NCBI GenBank assembly: GCA_014237465.1 | Contig: JABZFM010000007.1 | Coordinates: 186,001-250,000 of the forward strand | Source of the DNA: Desulfobacteraceae bacterium | GTDB lineage: Bacteria; Desulfobacterota; Desulfobacteria; Desulfobacterales; Desulfosalsimonadaceae | Direction: 5' to 3' | DNA length: 64,000 bases | Shown here: piece after piece, positions 1-9,246 of the stretch | Numbering within the stretch: the first letter of the stretch is position 1 | Layout: each line of letters begins with the position of its first letter | Position numbers and translations under genes: made by a program | Notes under the pieces: model-generated | Seen by the model: only the letters and a program-made list of their open reading frames with translations | Database searches by the model: none | What the model was told of the DNA's origin: nothing

Positions 1-783
1 GGAAAATCCGGTTTCGCCAATACCACCGCTCAATTCAATGGCATCTATTCCCAGTTCATCCAGTTTTTCACATACTGTCAATGACTGATCAATGGTGACA
101 CCATTTGGAAAGCAGTCTTCTCCATTTATTTTAATCAGAACTGGATAATCCGGGCCAACGGTTTCACGGATTAATTCATATACCCTTATCAGAAACCGCA
201 TTCGATTATCCAAAGAACCTCCCCATTCGTCTTTTCGGCGGTTTGTGTGACAAGAGAGGAATTGATTAATCATATATCCATGTGCACCATGGATCTGCAC
301 ACCATCAAATCCGGCTTCCTTTACCCGTCGTGCGGCGTCTCCATAAGCAGTTATGGTTTCTTCGATCTCATTTAGAGCCATCTGTCTGGGTTTGACAAGC
401 GACATCATATCGCGAACCGCTGATGGTGCAATCGGTTTTTGTGTAATGAAATTGGGATTACATTGGCGACCCGCGTGATTAATCTGGGCAACGATTTTAA
501 CGCCGTGTTCATGAACGGTTTTCACAACTTTTCTGAGATCATCCACAATTTCATCTCGATGCATAACGATACTTCTCGGCACCGCTTGACCGATAGGATT
601 CAAATAGAAATTTCCGGTAATGATAAGCCCAACACCACCTCTTGCCAGCTGTCTATAAGCCTTGAGATATTTATCTGTCACGCGACCGTCATCTGTTGCA
701 AGGAGTTCGGCTGTTGCTGACCTGACAAATCGATTTTTAATATCCATCTTTCCGATTGTGCCAGGTTCAAATAATGTTGTCAT
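1..783 (-). CDS. Old Yellow Enzyme family NADH:flavin oxidoreductase, N-terminal part (runs off the left edge)
   Basis: From an ATG at 783 the minus strand stays open for 261 codons to base 1, so the C-terminal part is missing. The start (MTTLFEPGTIGKMDIKNRF) and the motif QIHGAHGYMINQFLS near residue 165, followed by an RRKDEWGGSLDNR stretch, are classic for the FMN-binding TIM barrel of enoate reductases and 2,4-dienoyl-CoA reductases. In that family the enzyme reduces activated C=C bonds; the longer FadH-type members add a 4Fe-4S and an FAD/NAD domain after the barrel. Which type this is cannot be decided because the end is absent. Known 2-naphthoyl-CoA reductases also belong to this superfamily, but nothing visible here proves that activity. 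The upstream neighbour is transposase debris, so the gene appears to start its own transcript. Confidence 0.93.
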   Translation of the reverse strand, partial: MTTLFEPGTIGKMDIKNRFVRSATAELLATDDGRVTDKYLKAYRQLARGGVGLIITGNFYLNPIGQAVPRSIVMHRDEIVDDLRKVVKTVHEHGVKIVAQINHAGRQCNPNFITQKPIAPSAVRDMMSLVKPRQMALNEIEETITAYGDAARRVKEAGFDGVQIHGAHGYMINQFLSCHTNRRKDEWGGSLDNRMRFLIRVYELIRETVGPDYPVLIKINGEDCFPNGVTIDQSLTVCEKLDELGIDAIELSGGIGETGFS

Positions 784-809
784 TTTTTATTTCTATTCCC
801 ATTATCAAT

Positions 810-844
810 CATTTGTTTTAATTTCTCCATTTGTTTTAATTTCT
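810..844. repeat. 17-bp direct repeat upstream of the OYE-type gene
   Basis: The 17-mer CATTTGTTTTAATTTCT occurs at 810-826 and again at 828-844, separated by one base. It lies 27 bases upstream of the minus-strand start at 783, where a regulator could bind, but it could equally be simple slippage in an AT-rich stretch. Confidence 0.5.
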
Positions 845-931
845 ATAGGTCACTGAATAGTCATTTATTCAACAATAGCAAAACCGATTTCAAATCATGC
901 CATTAAGATAACAATGATTTCGGACCAGTTA

Positions 932-1009
932 TTATTTCGGATCTGTTTCAACTAAAAGATGAACATGATCCGGCATAATTTTTAGGAATAAAAGGAATAA
1001 GATAATACT
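932..1009 (-). pseudogene. Fragment of an IS200/REP-type HUH (Y1) transposase
   Basis: On the minus strand the reading ends in KIMPDHVHLLVETDPK followed by TAA at 934-932. The MPDHVHLL block is the HUH metal-binding motif of Y1 (IS200/IS605 and REP-associated) transposases. Only about 25 residues around this motif are readable, so this is a decayed remnant and not a gene. Confidence 0.6.
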
Positions 1010-1073
1010 TTTTACGACTTGATGTATCTCAAAAATCGTCTTGTATGTCAAGTTTTAACAGGTATTTTATGTT

Positions 1074-1406
1074 GTGGCGTGTTCGGGAGTGGCTTTAGGA
1101 GGAGCGGTCGGTTATGCCGGATCAATGGATGATGCCCGAAAAATTCTGAAATCCCATGCCATTTTCACCGATTTTGGCGGCACCAGTCCTGTGCCGGTTC
1201 ACAATTTATTGCGCCCAGACATCTTCAAATGAGGATTGCGCATATGAATCGTCATACGTCACATCGCGGACTTGCTCATTTATTTTGACCGGCGGATCAT
1301 GGTTCCGGACATACCAGAAATTCTGATCCACGGTGAAGAATCCAACGATGTTCCGACAGTATTGCAAAAGTTTCAAAAAGCGTGGACTATCGATAACTTT
1401 ACGTAA
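1074..1406 (+). pseudogene. Decayed reading frame of unknown origin
   Basis: One forward frame from a GTG at 1074 to TAA at 1404 is interrupted only by TGA at 1230 and TGA at 1245. The segments read like protein (for example ARKILKSHAIFTDFGGTSP and PDIPEILIHGEESNDVP). I do not recognise the family. It may be a broken gene left between the transposase fragment at 932 and the zinc-finger gene, or chance coding-like sequence. Confidence 0.25.
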
Positions 1407-1589
1407 CGGTGCTTGTTTTTAAAAAATCATCGGATTGCTATTGGAGTCTTCATAAGTGGCGCGGGATATTGAATAGGCCGCATTGTGGCGATTAGACTCA
1501 TATTATTTGCGCTAACTACGATTTAAGCTGACAGGTATCCTTTCTGAGGTTGGTGTCAGATTAAGCTGCAATTGACACCTGATCCGGCG

Positions 1590-1838
1590 TCAGCCACCGC
1601 CGTTTTCCGTTTTTGTGTCCTCTGTGCTCTTTGTGATGAAGCTTTCGTTTTCCCCACTTTTACGCAGATCCCTCCCCGTTCCCCCACACTCCGGGCAGAT
1701 GGCGTTGGCGAAATCCACGCAGCAGGCTCCGGGCAAAATCTCCGGCTTGTAGCCGCACACCATGCCCGTACCCTTGCAACGCGGGCAGGCATTCTCCTCC
1801 CACTCGTTCATTCTCCGCTTTCCATTCCGCTCTTTCAT
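1590..1838 (-). CDS. Small CxxCxG zinc-finger protein (DnaJ-type cysteine repeats)
   Basis: The 82-residue product has two CPxCxGTG motifs (CPRCKGTG and CPECGGTG) about 30 residues apart plus a CC pair between them, the pattern of the zinc-binding repeats of DnaJ and related small proteins. The ATG at 1838 is preceded by AGGAGG at proper spacing, so I prefer it over an upstream ATG at 1859. The last residues, rich in T, E and K, look poorly conserved. It sits just downstream of the S4-domain gene on the same strand. A role in RNA or protein handling is only a guess; the metal-binding cysteines are what the sequence shows. Confidence 0.6.
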   Translation of the reverse strand: MKERNGKRRMNEWEENACPRCKGTGMVCGYKPEILPGACCVDFANAICPECGGTGRDLRKSGENESFITKSTEDTKTENGGG

Positions 1839-1868
1839 GCCGCCTCCTGATTCAGGCACAATAGTTTT

Positions 1869-2084
1869 TCAACCCTCTTCCAATATGACCTGCAGCTTGT
1901 TTCCGTCAAACTCCACCACGTCGCCCGGAAAAATTTTTTTCCGTTTACGGGTTTCAATTTCACCATTTACCGTTACCAATCCATCGGCTATCATGAATTT
2001 TGCCTCTCCGCCGCTGGCCACCAGATTTTCCATTTTTAAAATTTTGTAAAGCTCAACAGGCGCTTCACGGATGCCTACCAACAT
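1869..2084 (-). CDS. S4-domain RNA-binding protein (YbcJ/YaaA-like)
   Basis: A 71-residue protein made of a single S4 fold. The central run LVASGGEAKFMIADGLVTVN followed by the E-RKRKKIFPGDVVEF block matches small S4 proteins such as YbcJ, which bind structured RNA through a basic face. Length and motif order are complete for this family. It is 92 bases downstream of the dehydratase-like gene ending at 2176 and could be read from the same transcript, although the functions look unrelated. The exact RNA target is not known for most family members. Confidence 0.85.
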   Translation of the reverse strand: MLVGIREAPVELYKILKMENLVASGGEAKFMIADGLVTVNGEIETRKRKKIFPGDVVEFDGNKLQVILEEG

Positions 2085-2175
2085 AATATTTTAACCTCAA
2101 TCCGATACATCAAAGCTGAAATTCCTTTTTCAAATCTTCCCAGGTTCTCCGCGTTGGGTCAGAACCGACGACTAT

Positions 2176-3435
2176 TCATGCCGCCCGCTTTGCCTCGATA
2201 TTCTCAAGCAATGCCTCGAGCCGTGTAAATGTCGATTCTTTGCTGTACTTTCGGGCATCCGCATGATCCACATCAATCATCACCGACGGCACCCCGAATT
2301 GATCCGTCATTAATTTCTGCTGATCAAGCTGAGTCACGGAATACGGTTTACAGCTCCGGTTACTGGCAAACACAATCCCGTCAATGTTCAATTTTTCTAC
2401 AACCGCCTGCATGGATTTCCCCCGAAGGTTCATCCCGTGAGGGCAGATATAACAATTCTGAGTCCGTGCGCAATATTCTAAAGGATCATCGCCGTCAAAG
2501 GCGTAAAAATCAAAACTGCCTTCCACGGTCCCGATACATGACGTATAGGTGGCACCCACAATGTTGGCACCGAGTTTCGCAAGGCTGCCTGACATGTCCC
2601 TTAACTGGTGCCACGGCGCAATATTGTCCCAGAACAGGCGGTACTTTTCACCCGGCACCGGGAATTGGCCATCCCTGACCCGCTGTTCAGTCTCCTGTGC
2701 CAGCAGCTTATAATGGTCCACAAATTGCGACGTCCCCCGGGCCACTAAAAACGGTGCCATCTGCACAAATGAATCAAATGCCGTAATGCCAGACGGCCGA
2801 TTTTCCGCAAAGCTTAAAAATCGTTTCCAGTGGACAATGCCTTCACTGGTATTGGAGACAGCCGCCAGAGCCTTATCCATGTCAAATTTCTGGCCGGACA
2901 TTTCCTCAATGGTGCGGATCAGGTCGTTAAACTGCTGAATAATATATTTCCGGTCTTTGTCTTTCTGGGGTTCATAGCAGAACGGCACATCAATGACAAA
3001 ATGCGGAACTCCCATCCGTCGATGATGCACGTCAAACCATTTAACCAGCAGGGAACAATTGTTGTTATCCGAAACCAGCAGGTCCGGTTTCGGCAGCCCA
3101 AAGGTCGGGGAGTCCTTTCCCCCGTCAGACACGCTCCCGATATCAATCCGTGCATAGGAGCAAAGGTCCATGGAATACCCCATGTGCTCGGCCTTTTCAC
3201 ATTGCAGCACGCCGACCCCTTTGGCGGCGGTCAATGCCGCATGGCTTTCCGGCACCCCGTACACCACGTTTTCAAACCCGAGAAACAATTCTGCCGGTAC
3301 ATTAATGGCAATCCACACCACAAATGCGCCCTGAGCCGATTTGGCATGCAAATCCATATAAGTGTCACCCACCATCTTGCTTAAGTGTCGACCGGCATTG
3401 GTTTTTAATTTTTCCGTTTTTAATTTTTCAGGCAT
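2176..3435 (-). CDS. 2-hydroxyacyl-CoA dehydratase / benzoyl-CoA reductase family subunit (larger)
   Basis: The 419-residue protein carries the features of the HgdAB/BcrBC superfamily: CSYARIDIGS in the N-terminal half, the metal-site-like NNNCSLLVKWFD region, TSCIGTVEG in the middle, and NRSCKPYSVTQLD near the C-terminus, which together supply cluster-ligating cysteines. These proteins form heterodimers with [4Fe-4S] clusters that accept one electron from an ATP-driven activator and dehydrate 2-hydroxyacyl-CoA or reduce aryl-CoA. Its partner is the gene just upstream (3456-4583), 20 bases away. No activator ATPase is next to this pair, so it would need one encoded elsewhere, perhaps near 31.5-33 kb. 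The N-terminal KLKTEKLKT is a small tandem duplication. Substrate unknown. Confidence 0.88.
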   Translation of the reverse strand: MPEKLKTEKLKTNAGRHLSKMVGDTYMDLHAKSAQGAFVVWIAINVPAELFLGFENVVYGVPESHAALTAAKGVGVLQCEKAEHMGYSMDLCSYARIDIGSVSDGGKDSPTFGLPKPDLLVSDNNNCSLLVKWFDVHHRRMGVPHFVIDVPFCYEPQKDKDRKYIIQQFNDLIRTIEEMSGQKFDMDKALAAVSNTSEGIVHWKRFLSFAENRPSGITAFDSFVQMAPFLVARGTSQFVDHYKLLAQETEQRVRDGQFPVPGEKYRLFWDNIAPWHQLRDMSGSLAKLGANIVGATYTSCIGTVEGSFDFYAFDGDDPLEYCARTQNCYICPHGMNLRGKSMQAVVEKLNIDGIVFASNRSCKPYSVTQLDQQKLMTDQFGVPSVMIDVDHADARKYSKESTFTRLEALLENIEAKRAA

Positions 3436-3455
3436 GAAAAACGCTCCTATTTCTT

Positions 3456-4583
3456 TTAAAAATTATTTTTAAGGATTTCGGAAAAAGCACTGACCCTTGA
3501 ATCGTGTGCGGATGTCTGCGCATCATCCTCAATGGCGATTTCAATCTCCAGTGTTTGAATGCCTTTGTCTTTCAGTTGCTGCACCAGATGCGGAAACTCA
3601 AAATATTCATACTCACAGAATTTTTCCCCAACAAATATGACGCCTTTTGCACCGGTTTTGTCCACCAGACCGAGCAGTGAAGTCGTCCGCCGGTCTCCGG
3701 TATACAACAGTGTGGGACATGGAAAATGCTGATAGTAAAAATCCAGGAAATAAGCAGCCGGATCCTCTCTGGTTTCCGGCATACTGGCATATGAGCGACC
3801 TAAAGACGCGATATCATTCCCTACAATCCGCAATCCGGAGGATTCGATCGCATGGATAACGGATGTCGGCGGCGGCAGGATACCGCTCAGGATCACTCCA
3901 TGCCGGCTATCTTTGTCCGCTGAAAATGCGGGTTCATCTGAGAGCTCATCAATTAATGACTCCAGGATACGAATCTGCTCTTCAACCGTTGAAAACCAAC
4001 ACTCGTGGATTGCATCTACAAAATTTAAAAAACTCAGATGCCCGTCTGTCACCCTGTTTTCCGCCCTTGCCATCAAATCTCTGACATATTTGATTTGCTT
4101 GACTGCTTGAACAAATTTATCCTTTGAAAACAAAACATCAAACCGCTCTTCCAGGTCTTTGATCAGGTGATTGATTTCATTTTTAAAATACGCGGTGGCA
4201 TCAGTCTGTGCAGGCAATACCATGGGAATATGCACTTTAATCAAAGGTAACGCCTGGCCGATTTTTTCCCATTCTTTTTCAATAATTTCCGGTAGATTTC
4301 TTAACGTATCACAGGCATTGTACATGAACAGACCATCCAGCAAGCCGCTGCCGTTTGATAAAGCAAATTCCGTTAAATGCCGGGCCACCGAGCATGTATA
4401 GTTTTGAAGGTGCCGGTCACTTTCCGTGGTATCGGTGGCCGTACCGCGCAATCCCCACAGCACCACCGGCACCAGGTCCATGGCATAAAACAATTCCAGA
4501 GGAGGGTACAGGGGGAAACACCCAAGAACTTTCCGGCCGTCATTCTTCAACTGCGCCAGTTTTTTAGTGATATCTATCTTCAT
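3456..4583 (-). CDS. 2-hydroxyacyl-CoA dehydratase family subunit (HgdB/FldC-like)
   Basis: The 375-residue product has the three cysteine contexts typical of this fold: NYTCSVARH, YNACDTLRN and GEKFCEYEYFEFP. The last resembles the KFC-(D/E)-(Y/F)-P block of dehydratase subunits and ligates a [4Fe-4S] cluster. I start at the ATG at 4583, preceded by a GAG-containing leader; a TTG at 4598 in frame is possible but less likely. It is translated first in a two-gene unit with 2176-3435. The pair looks more like a dehydratase than an aryl-CoA reductase because no dedicated activator pair accompanies it, but sequence alone does not settle the reaction. Confidence 0.88.
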   Translation of the reverse strand: MKIDITKKLAQLKNDGRKVLGCFPLYPPLELFYAMDLVPVVLWGLRGTATDTTESDRHLQNYTCSVARHLTEFALSNGSGLLDGLFMYNACDTLRNLPEIIEKEWEKIGQALPLIKVHIPMVLPAQTDATAYFKNEINHLIKDLEERFDVLFSKDKFVQAVKQIKYVRDLMARAENRVTDGHLSFLNFVDAIHECWFSTVEEQIRILESLIDELSDEPAFSADKDSRHGVILSGILPPPTSVIHAIESSGLRIVGNDIASLGRSYASMPETREDPAAYFLDFYYQHFPCPTLLYTGDRRTTSLLGLVDKTGAKGVIFVGEKFCEYEYFEFPHLVQQLKDKGIQTLEIEIAIEDDAQTSAHDSRVSAFSEILKNNF

Positions 4584-5209
4584 GATTGCTCGTCTCAAAT
4601 ATTTTAAATTAAAAACCGTTCTTTAGCCTACTCCGCAGTGACGAAGAATGCAGTGCAACCCAAAGCTAAAATAGACTTTAGACTTTTTAAGAAGCCATCA
4701 AAATTGATGGCGTCGTTAAAAGTCCCATCTACTGCGTTGTAGTGATTTTCCAGCCATTCAAGATACTACATGTATGATTTCTTGCCTGAAAAACCACTAC
4801 GCCTTGTATATGGAACTTTTAACTTAGCCATCCCAGTACTTTTTACGAGAGCATCAAAATTGATGTCTCCGTAAAAAATCGGATTTTGGAAAAATCCTTT
4901 TTTAACATATTGAATTTATGGATGGCAAAAGTCAATAAACAGTCGTTTTTTAACTTCCAAATAACTTCATAATGGTTGGCAAAATACGTTTAATATATCC
5001 CACCAACAACGGACACTTTTTTAACCCCCTATGATCTGAGCCAGCCGAATCTCCGGAAATGCGGCTGTTTTTTTCGGCTGAAACCGAAATAACCCGCTAT
5101 AAACACTAAAATTATCAGTGGTGCTTTGCCGAAAAAAATGATAGTGTCAGTTACTTTATCGATCATCAATAACAAAAACAGAATCGTAAAAAGCGACTAC
5201 CAAAATCAC
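4584..5209. other. Intergenic stretch between divergent genes
   Basis: About 625 bases separate the dehydratase-like pair (minus) from the RND exporter (plus). Besides the palindromic repeat at 4681-4879 it contains AT-rich sequence with likely promoters for both sides, but none that I can define. In-frame upstream starts of the exporter gene at 5126 (TTG) and 5138 (ATG) fall in this stretch. Confidence 0.4.
4681..4879. repeat. Composite palindromic repeat (MITE-like), copy 1
   Basis: Two hairpins bracket the element: 4681-4724, beginning GACTTTTTAAGAAG and ending TTAAAAGTC, and 4838-4879, beginning ACTTTTTACGAGAG and ending CGTAAAAAAT. Both have CATCAAAATTGATG-type centres. Between them a further inverted pair lies around 4732-4752 and 4778-4798. 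A second member of the same family is at 9247-9412. No transposase is encoded, so this is a non-autonomous or REP-like element. Confidence 0.65.
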
Positions 5210-7534
5210 ATGACACTCATCACCAGATTCATAGACACGGTTATCGCACATGCGAAACTCACCTTTGCCGTCATACTGCTCTTAACCGTTTTTTTCGCCT
5301 ACTGGTTTTCACAACAGACTCACAACAACCACATTGAAATCTTTTTTGAATCAGATGATCCGCTCTATGTGGCATACCAGAAATTTCAGGACACATACGG
5401 CAACGAAGAGTACGGGGTGATTGCGCTGGAAAGTGATGACCTTTTTTCCAATGAAAAGATCAAAAAAATTCGAGAACTGACAGCAGCTCTTGAACAGATT
5501 GACGGTGTTGAACGTGTATTGAGCCTGACCAATATTGAAGAATTTTACGGCGAAGAAGATTATGTTGAACTTCGCAATATCATCCCGCCGGGAGATCTTT
5601 CAAAAGAGCAATTAACCGCAGCCTGTGGTCGCGCCGCATCCAATAAGTTTGTAACAGATCATCTCATTTCAAAAGACAACCGCATGACAGCCCTTCATGT
5701 GGAACTGGCATCCATGGATGAAAAGGCCAAACGAAACACGGTGGCTGAAATAATTCGAATCTCAAACGAAACTGCCGACAATAAATTCACTGTTTACTGT
5801 TCCGGCTCTTCCCTGGTGGAGGTGGAGTTAAACAGGCTGTCTGAAAGAGATTTTCTTATTTTTATTCCGATTATTATTGCCCTGTTATTTATTTTTATCA
5901 TGATTCTTCTCCGCCAGGTAACCATTGCCGTGCTGTGCCAGATTAATATGCTGGTAATTCTTGTCTGGGGGCTCGGGTTGTATGTATTGTGCGGTGAAAA
6001 ATTCAACATCATCACCTATGTCATGGGGGCCGTACTGCTCGCCATTGCCATTGCGGATTCGGTGCATATTCTTTCCCATTTAAAAGAAACCTGTCAGAAC
6101 ACAGACCTTGAACCAATTCCGGCCATCCGGCATACCATTAGACAAGTTTGGTTTCCCTGCCTGTTTACCAGTCTGACCACCGGTGCCGGCTTTTTATCCT
6201 TTTACATCAGTGATATCCGGCCCGTGGCGATTCTGGGTCTTTTCACGGCCATTGGCGTGATGTTTGCCTTTATTCTATCGGTGTCCACCCTGCCTGCCAT
6301 GATGCTGGTCATACGGAAGAAAATCACCGCGTCATTTAAAAAATTTAAAAAACTAAAAAAACCATCCGAGTACACAGATACGTTTACCCGGGCGCTTGTT
6401 CGGATCGGCATTTTTGCCACGCAACAAAAAACAGCACTGTTTATTACCTTTATCATTCTTTTAGGTATCACCATTGCCGGCATCTTCCGGATCAAATTTG
6501 AAACCAACACCTTTCACTACCTTCCCGACGCCAACCAAATTAAAACAAATCTTACGATTATCGAAAATCACTTTGGCGGCACCATCCCCTTTATCGTTGT
6601 AATCAAGTCTTTGACCAATACTGACTTTTCAGACCCTGTCGCTGTGAAAATGATCGAAACATTTGAAAATAAATTTCTTGCTGAAAACGAAAACCTGACC
6701 AGCGCGTTTTCAATTGTGGAATATATCAAAGAATTTAATCAGGCGTTTAACAATAACGATGCCGCCTATTACTCGATCCCGGACTCACGCCTGGATATTG
6801 CCGATGCCTTTGAACTGGGTGATCCTGAAGTGCTTGACCGGATTATCTCACCGGATCACAGGGAAATCTGCATCACCTTTAATACCATATGGGATTCTAA
6901 TGAATCCGGGTATCAACTGCATGAAGATGCGTTGAGCTATCTGGAAAAAACAACCGGCAAAGCGTATGCCTTCCACATTACCGGCATGTCATCGCTTTAT
7001 CTGACCATGGACAAACATCTTCAGGAAACCCAGATCAAAAGTTTTTTTATCGCGTTTACAGTCATCTTTTTGATGATGATTTTTGTCTGTAAAAATCTGT
7101 GGCTGGCCGCTCTTTGCATGATTCCAAACCTGTTTCCCATAGCCATTACACTGGGCATCATGGGATGGTTCGGCATTCCGCTGGATGTCGCCACCACGAT
7201 GATTGCCAGTGTCACCATCGGTATTGCCGTTGACGACACCATTCATTTTATCAGCTGGCTCAGGAGGAACAGCGGTACGACCCATAATGTTGCAGCAGCA
7301 ATTGTTCAGACGTTTGCGGACGTGGGCAAACCCATTGTCATCACGACGTTGTTGCTCTCTTCAGGATTCTTTGTACTGGTGCTCGGCAGTATTGTGCCGA
7401 CCAAAATATTTGGCGTTCTCACTGCCATTTCAATGGTCTTTGCGCTGATTGGTGATTTTTTCGTACTGCCGGCCCTGATTCTGATCTTAAAACCTAAACT
7501 GCCGCCGCTGGATCGACGAAATAATGCCGATTAA
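5210..7534 (+). CDS. RND superfamily (MMPL type) membrane exporter
   Basis: About 775 residues in two similar halves, each with one helix, a large periplasmic loop and a bundle of five helices, the layout of the predicted RND exporters of COG1033 and the MmpL/HpnN group. The first helix lies about 15 residues after the ATG at 5210, which fits the family; in-frame starts at 5126 (TTG) and 5138 (ATG) would add an unusual polar tail. The helix-4 region IADSVHILSHL and its repeat GIAVDDTIHFISWL carry the acidic residues expected for proton coupling. Family members move lipids, hopanoids or other hydrophobic molecules outward. It is followed at 137 bases by glpA, with no evident functional link. 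Confidence 0.88.
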   Translation: MTLITRFIDTVIAHAKLTFAVILLLTVFFAYWFSQQTHNNHIEIFFESDDPLYVAYQKFQDTYGNEEYGVIALESDDLFSNEKIKKIRELTAALEQIDGVERVLSLTNIEEFYGEEDYVELRNIIPPGDLSKEQLTAACGRAASNKFVTDHLISKDNRMTALHVELASMDEKAKRNTVAEIIRISNETADNKFTVYCSGSSLVEVELNRLSERDFLIFIPIIIALLFIFIMILLRQVTIAVLCQINMLVILVWGLGLYVLCGEKFNIITYVMGAVLLAIAIADSVHILSHLKETCQNTDLEPIPAIRHTIRQVWFPCLFTSLTTGAGFLSFYISDIRPVAILGLFTAIGVMFAFILSVSTLPAMMLVIRKKITASFKKFKKLKKPSEYTDTFTRALVRIGIFATQQKTALFITFIILLGITIAGIFRIKFETNTFHYLPDANQIKTNLTIIENHFGGTIPFIVVIKSLTNTDFSDPVAVKMIETFENKFLAENENLTSAFSIVEYIKEFNQAFNNNDAAYYSIPDSRLDIADAFELGDPEVLDRIISPDHREICITFNTIWDSNESGYQLHEDALSYLEKTTGKAYAFHITGMSSLYLTMDKHLQETQIKSFFIAFTVIFLMMIFVCKNLWLAALCMIPNLFPIAITLGIMGWFGIPLDVATTMIASVTIGIAVDDTIHFISWLRRNSGTTHNVAAAIVQTFADVGKPIVITTLLLSSGFFVLVLGSIVPTKIFGVLTAISMVFALIGDFFVLPALILILKPKLPPLDRRNNAD

Positions 7535-7671
7535 AAAAGCTATCGAAACCGGACTGATAGATATAAATATTGGTTCAAAAAATCATCACTTTCTGATAAC
7601 TTAAAAAAATTCTCCATTTTCCACTACAGGGTGATAGAATATAAAAATAAACATCATGCAGGGGATAATCT

Positions 7672-9237
7672 TTGGAAAAAAATTTAAAAACGCAAGTATT
7701 GATTATCGGTGGTGGCGCTACCGGAGCCGGTGTTGCCAGGGACCTGTCGCTACGGGGCGTTAATTGCATCCTGGTTGAAAAAAAAGATATTAATGCCGGC
7801 GCATCCGGCGCCAACCACGGCCTGCTTCACAGCGGGGCCCGATATGTATCCAGCGATCCGGAGTCTGCAAAAGAATGCCGGGACGAAAACAGGCGCTTAA
7901 AACAACTGGCGCCGGATTGTGTTGAAGAAACCGGCGGACTTTTTGTGGCTGTTGAAGGCGATGATGAAAAATTTATCGCTGATTTCCCAGGTTATTGTGA
8001 TAACATCGATCTCCCCTGCCGACAGATAGACATCAGCGAAGCACGGGAAGCGGAACCGGCGCTTTCCGATAAAACCATTGCCGTATATGAGGTGGAAGAT
8101 GCCTCCATTGACCCGTTCAAACTGGTTCTTGAAAACATCACCGACGCACAGAAGCTCGGGTGCAAATTCTTCAGGCATTTAAAAGTCGTTAAATTCAATA
8201 AAACCGGAAATAATATCAAAACCGTCAACCTGGTCAATAAAAACACCGGTGAAACAATGTCCATTGAAGCGGACATCGTCGTTAATGCCACCGGCGCCTG
8301 GGCCGGACAGGTCGCGGCTCTGGCCGGCACCCACATTGATCTGATATATTCCAAAGGCACGCTGTTGATTACCCACAGCCGGATCACCCAGCGTGTGGTC
8401 AACCGCCTCCGCCCCCCGGCAGATGCCGATATCCTGGTTCCCGGCGGAACAGTTTCCATCATCGGAACCACTTCCCTCAGGATGGAATCTTTGGATGAAA
8501 TTAAACCGACAGTTGCCGAGGTGGACCGGATCGTTGGCGAAGGGGCATCTATGATGCCCGTTTTGGAAACCTCCCGTTATATCCGTGCCTATTCCGGCGT
8601 CCGCCCGTTGCTGGGCGGCGGTGGGAAAGGCGATGACCGATCGGTTACCCGCGGATTCGACCTGGTGGACCATGCCAAAGACGGCATAGAAAATTTTATT
8701 ACCATTACCGGCGGCAAACTGACCACCTTCCGCCTGATGGCCGAAAAAACTGCAGATCTGGTTTGCAGCAGAATCGGCGTGTCCGCCCCATGCCAGACGC
8801 GCAAGATCCCGCTGATATCCGCCCATGAAACCCGGTGGGCAGTCCCGGGATTTTCCCCGAAAAACTGGTTCAATAGTCATGATAAAGACGATTTGCTGCT
8901 GTGTGAATGTGAAATGGTCCCGCAAAGTGCGATTGAAGAAATCGTCGGTTATTTTGATATTTTCGATAAACATGCGGACTTAAATGGAATCGGGAAGCGA
9001 AGCCGTATCGGAAAGGGCTCCTGCCAGGGCAATTTCTGCAGTTTAAGGATCGCTGCGTATCTGTATGATCGCGATCACTTGTCATCTGATCAGGGCGTCT
9101 CTGAAATCAAATCATTTCTCAACGAACGCTGGAAAGGGCAGCGCTGCCTGCTCTGGGACACACCGGTTGTCCAGGTGGAACTTCAGGAAGCCATGCATTG
9201 CGGGTTTTTCGGCCTTGAGCTCAACCCGGATTCTTAA
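7672..9237 (+). CDS. glpA: Anaerobic glycerol-3-phosphate dehydrogenase, FAD subunit A
   Basis: The 521-residue product begins with an FAD-binding Rossmann motif (IIGGGATGAGVARDL) and ends with a BFD-like [2Fe-2S] region containing CECEMVPQSAIEEI and GKGSCQGNFC. This is the GlpA arrangement. GlpA oxidises sn-glycerol-3-phosphate to dihydroxyacetone phosphate and passes electrons through GlpB and usually an Fe-S GlpC to the quinone pool at the membrane. The start is a TTG at 7672 with an AGGGGAT ribosome site eight bases upstream; no ATG fits. glpB follows 194 bases later after a palindromic repeat. No glpC lies beside the pair, so another Fe-S protein must take that role or it is encoded elsewhere. 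Confidence 0.95.
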   Translation: MEKNLKTQVLIIGGGATGAGVARDLSLRGVNCILVEKKDINAGASGANHGLLHSGARYVSSDPESAKECRDENRRLKQLAPDCVEETGGLFVAVEGDDEKFIADFPGYCDNIDLPCRQIDISEAREAEPALSDKTIAVYEVEDASIDPFKLVLENITDAQKLGCKFFRHLKVVKFNKTGNNIKTVNLVNKNTGETMSIEADIVVNATGAWAGQVAALAGTHIDLIYSKGTLLITHSRITQRVVNRLRPPADADILVPGGTVSIIGTTSLRMESLDEIKPTVAEVDRIVGEGASMMPVLETSRYIRAYSGVRPLLGGGGKGDDRSVTRGFDLVDHAKDGIENFITITGGKLTTFRLMAEKTADLVCSRIGVSAPCQTRKIPLISAHETRWAVPGFSPKNWFNSHDKDDLLLCECEMVPQSAIEEIVGYFDIFDKHADLNGIGKRSRIGKGSCQGNFCSLRIAAYLYDRDHLSSDQGVSEIKSFLNERWKGQRCLLWDTPVVQVELQEAMHCGFFGLELNPDS

Positions 9238-9246
9238 ATAAAATCA

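Larger units (their letters stand above)
784..1589. other. About 800 bp without an intact gene
   Basis: This stretch holds the 17-bp direct repeat, the HUH transposase fragment and the decayed forward frame listed separately. Near 1551-1579 there is also an inverted pair GGTGTCA / TGACACC around a short loop. Nothing else convincing was seen. Confidence 0.5.

Noticed and set aside
1556-1850. Overlapping frames opposite the zinc-finger gene
   Set aside because: They are shadows of the minus-strand gene with CxxCxG motifs and a proper ribosome site.
2829-3384. Forward frame of 184 codons inside the dehydratase-like gene
   Set aside because: Antisense to a gene with clear family motifs; no independent support.
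8179-8973. Open minus-strand frame of 264 codons inside glpA
   Set aside because: It lies antisense to a clear glpA gene, has no family features, and is the kind of shadow frame expected opposite GC-rich coding sequence.
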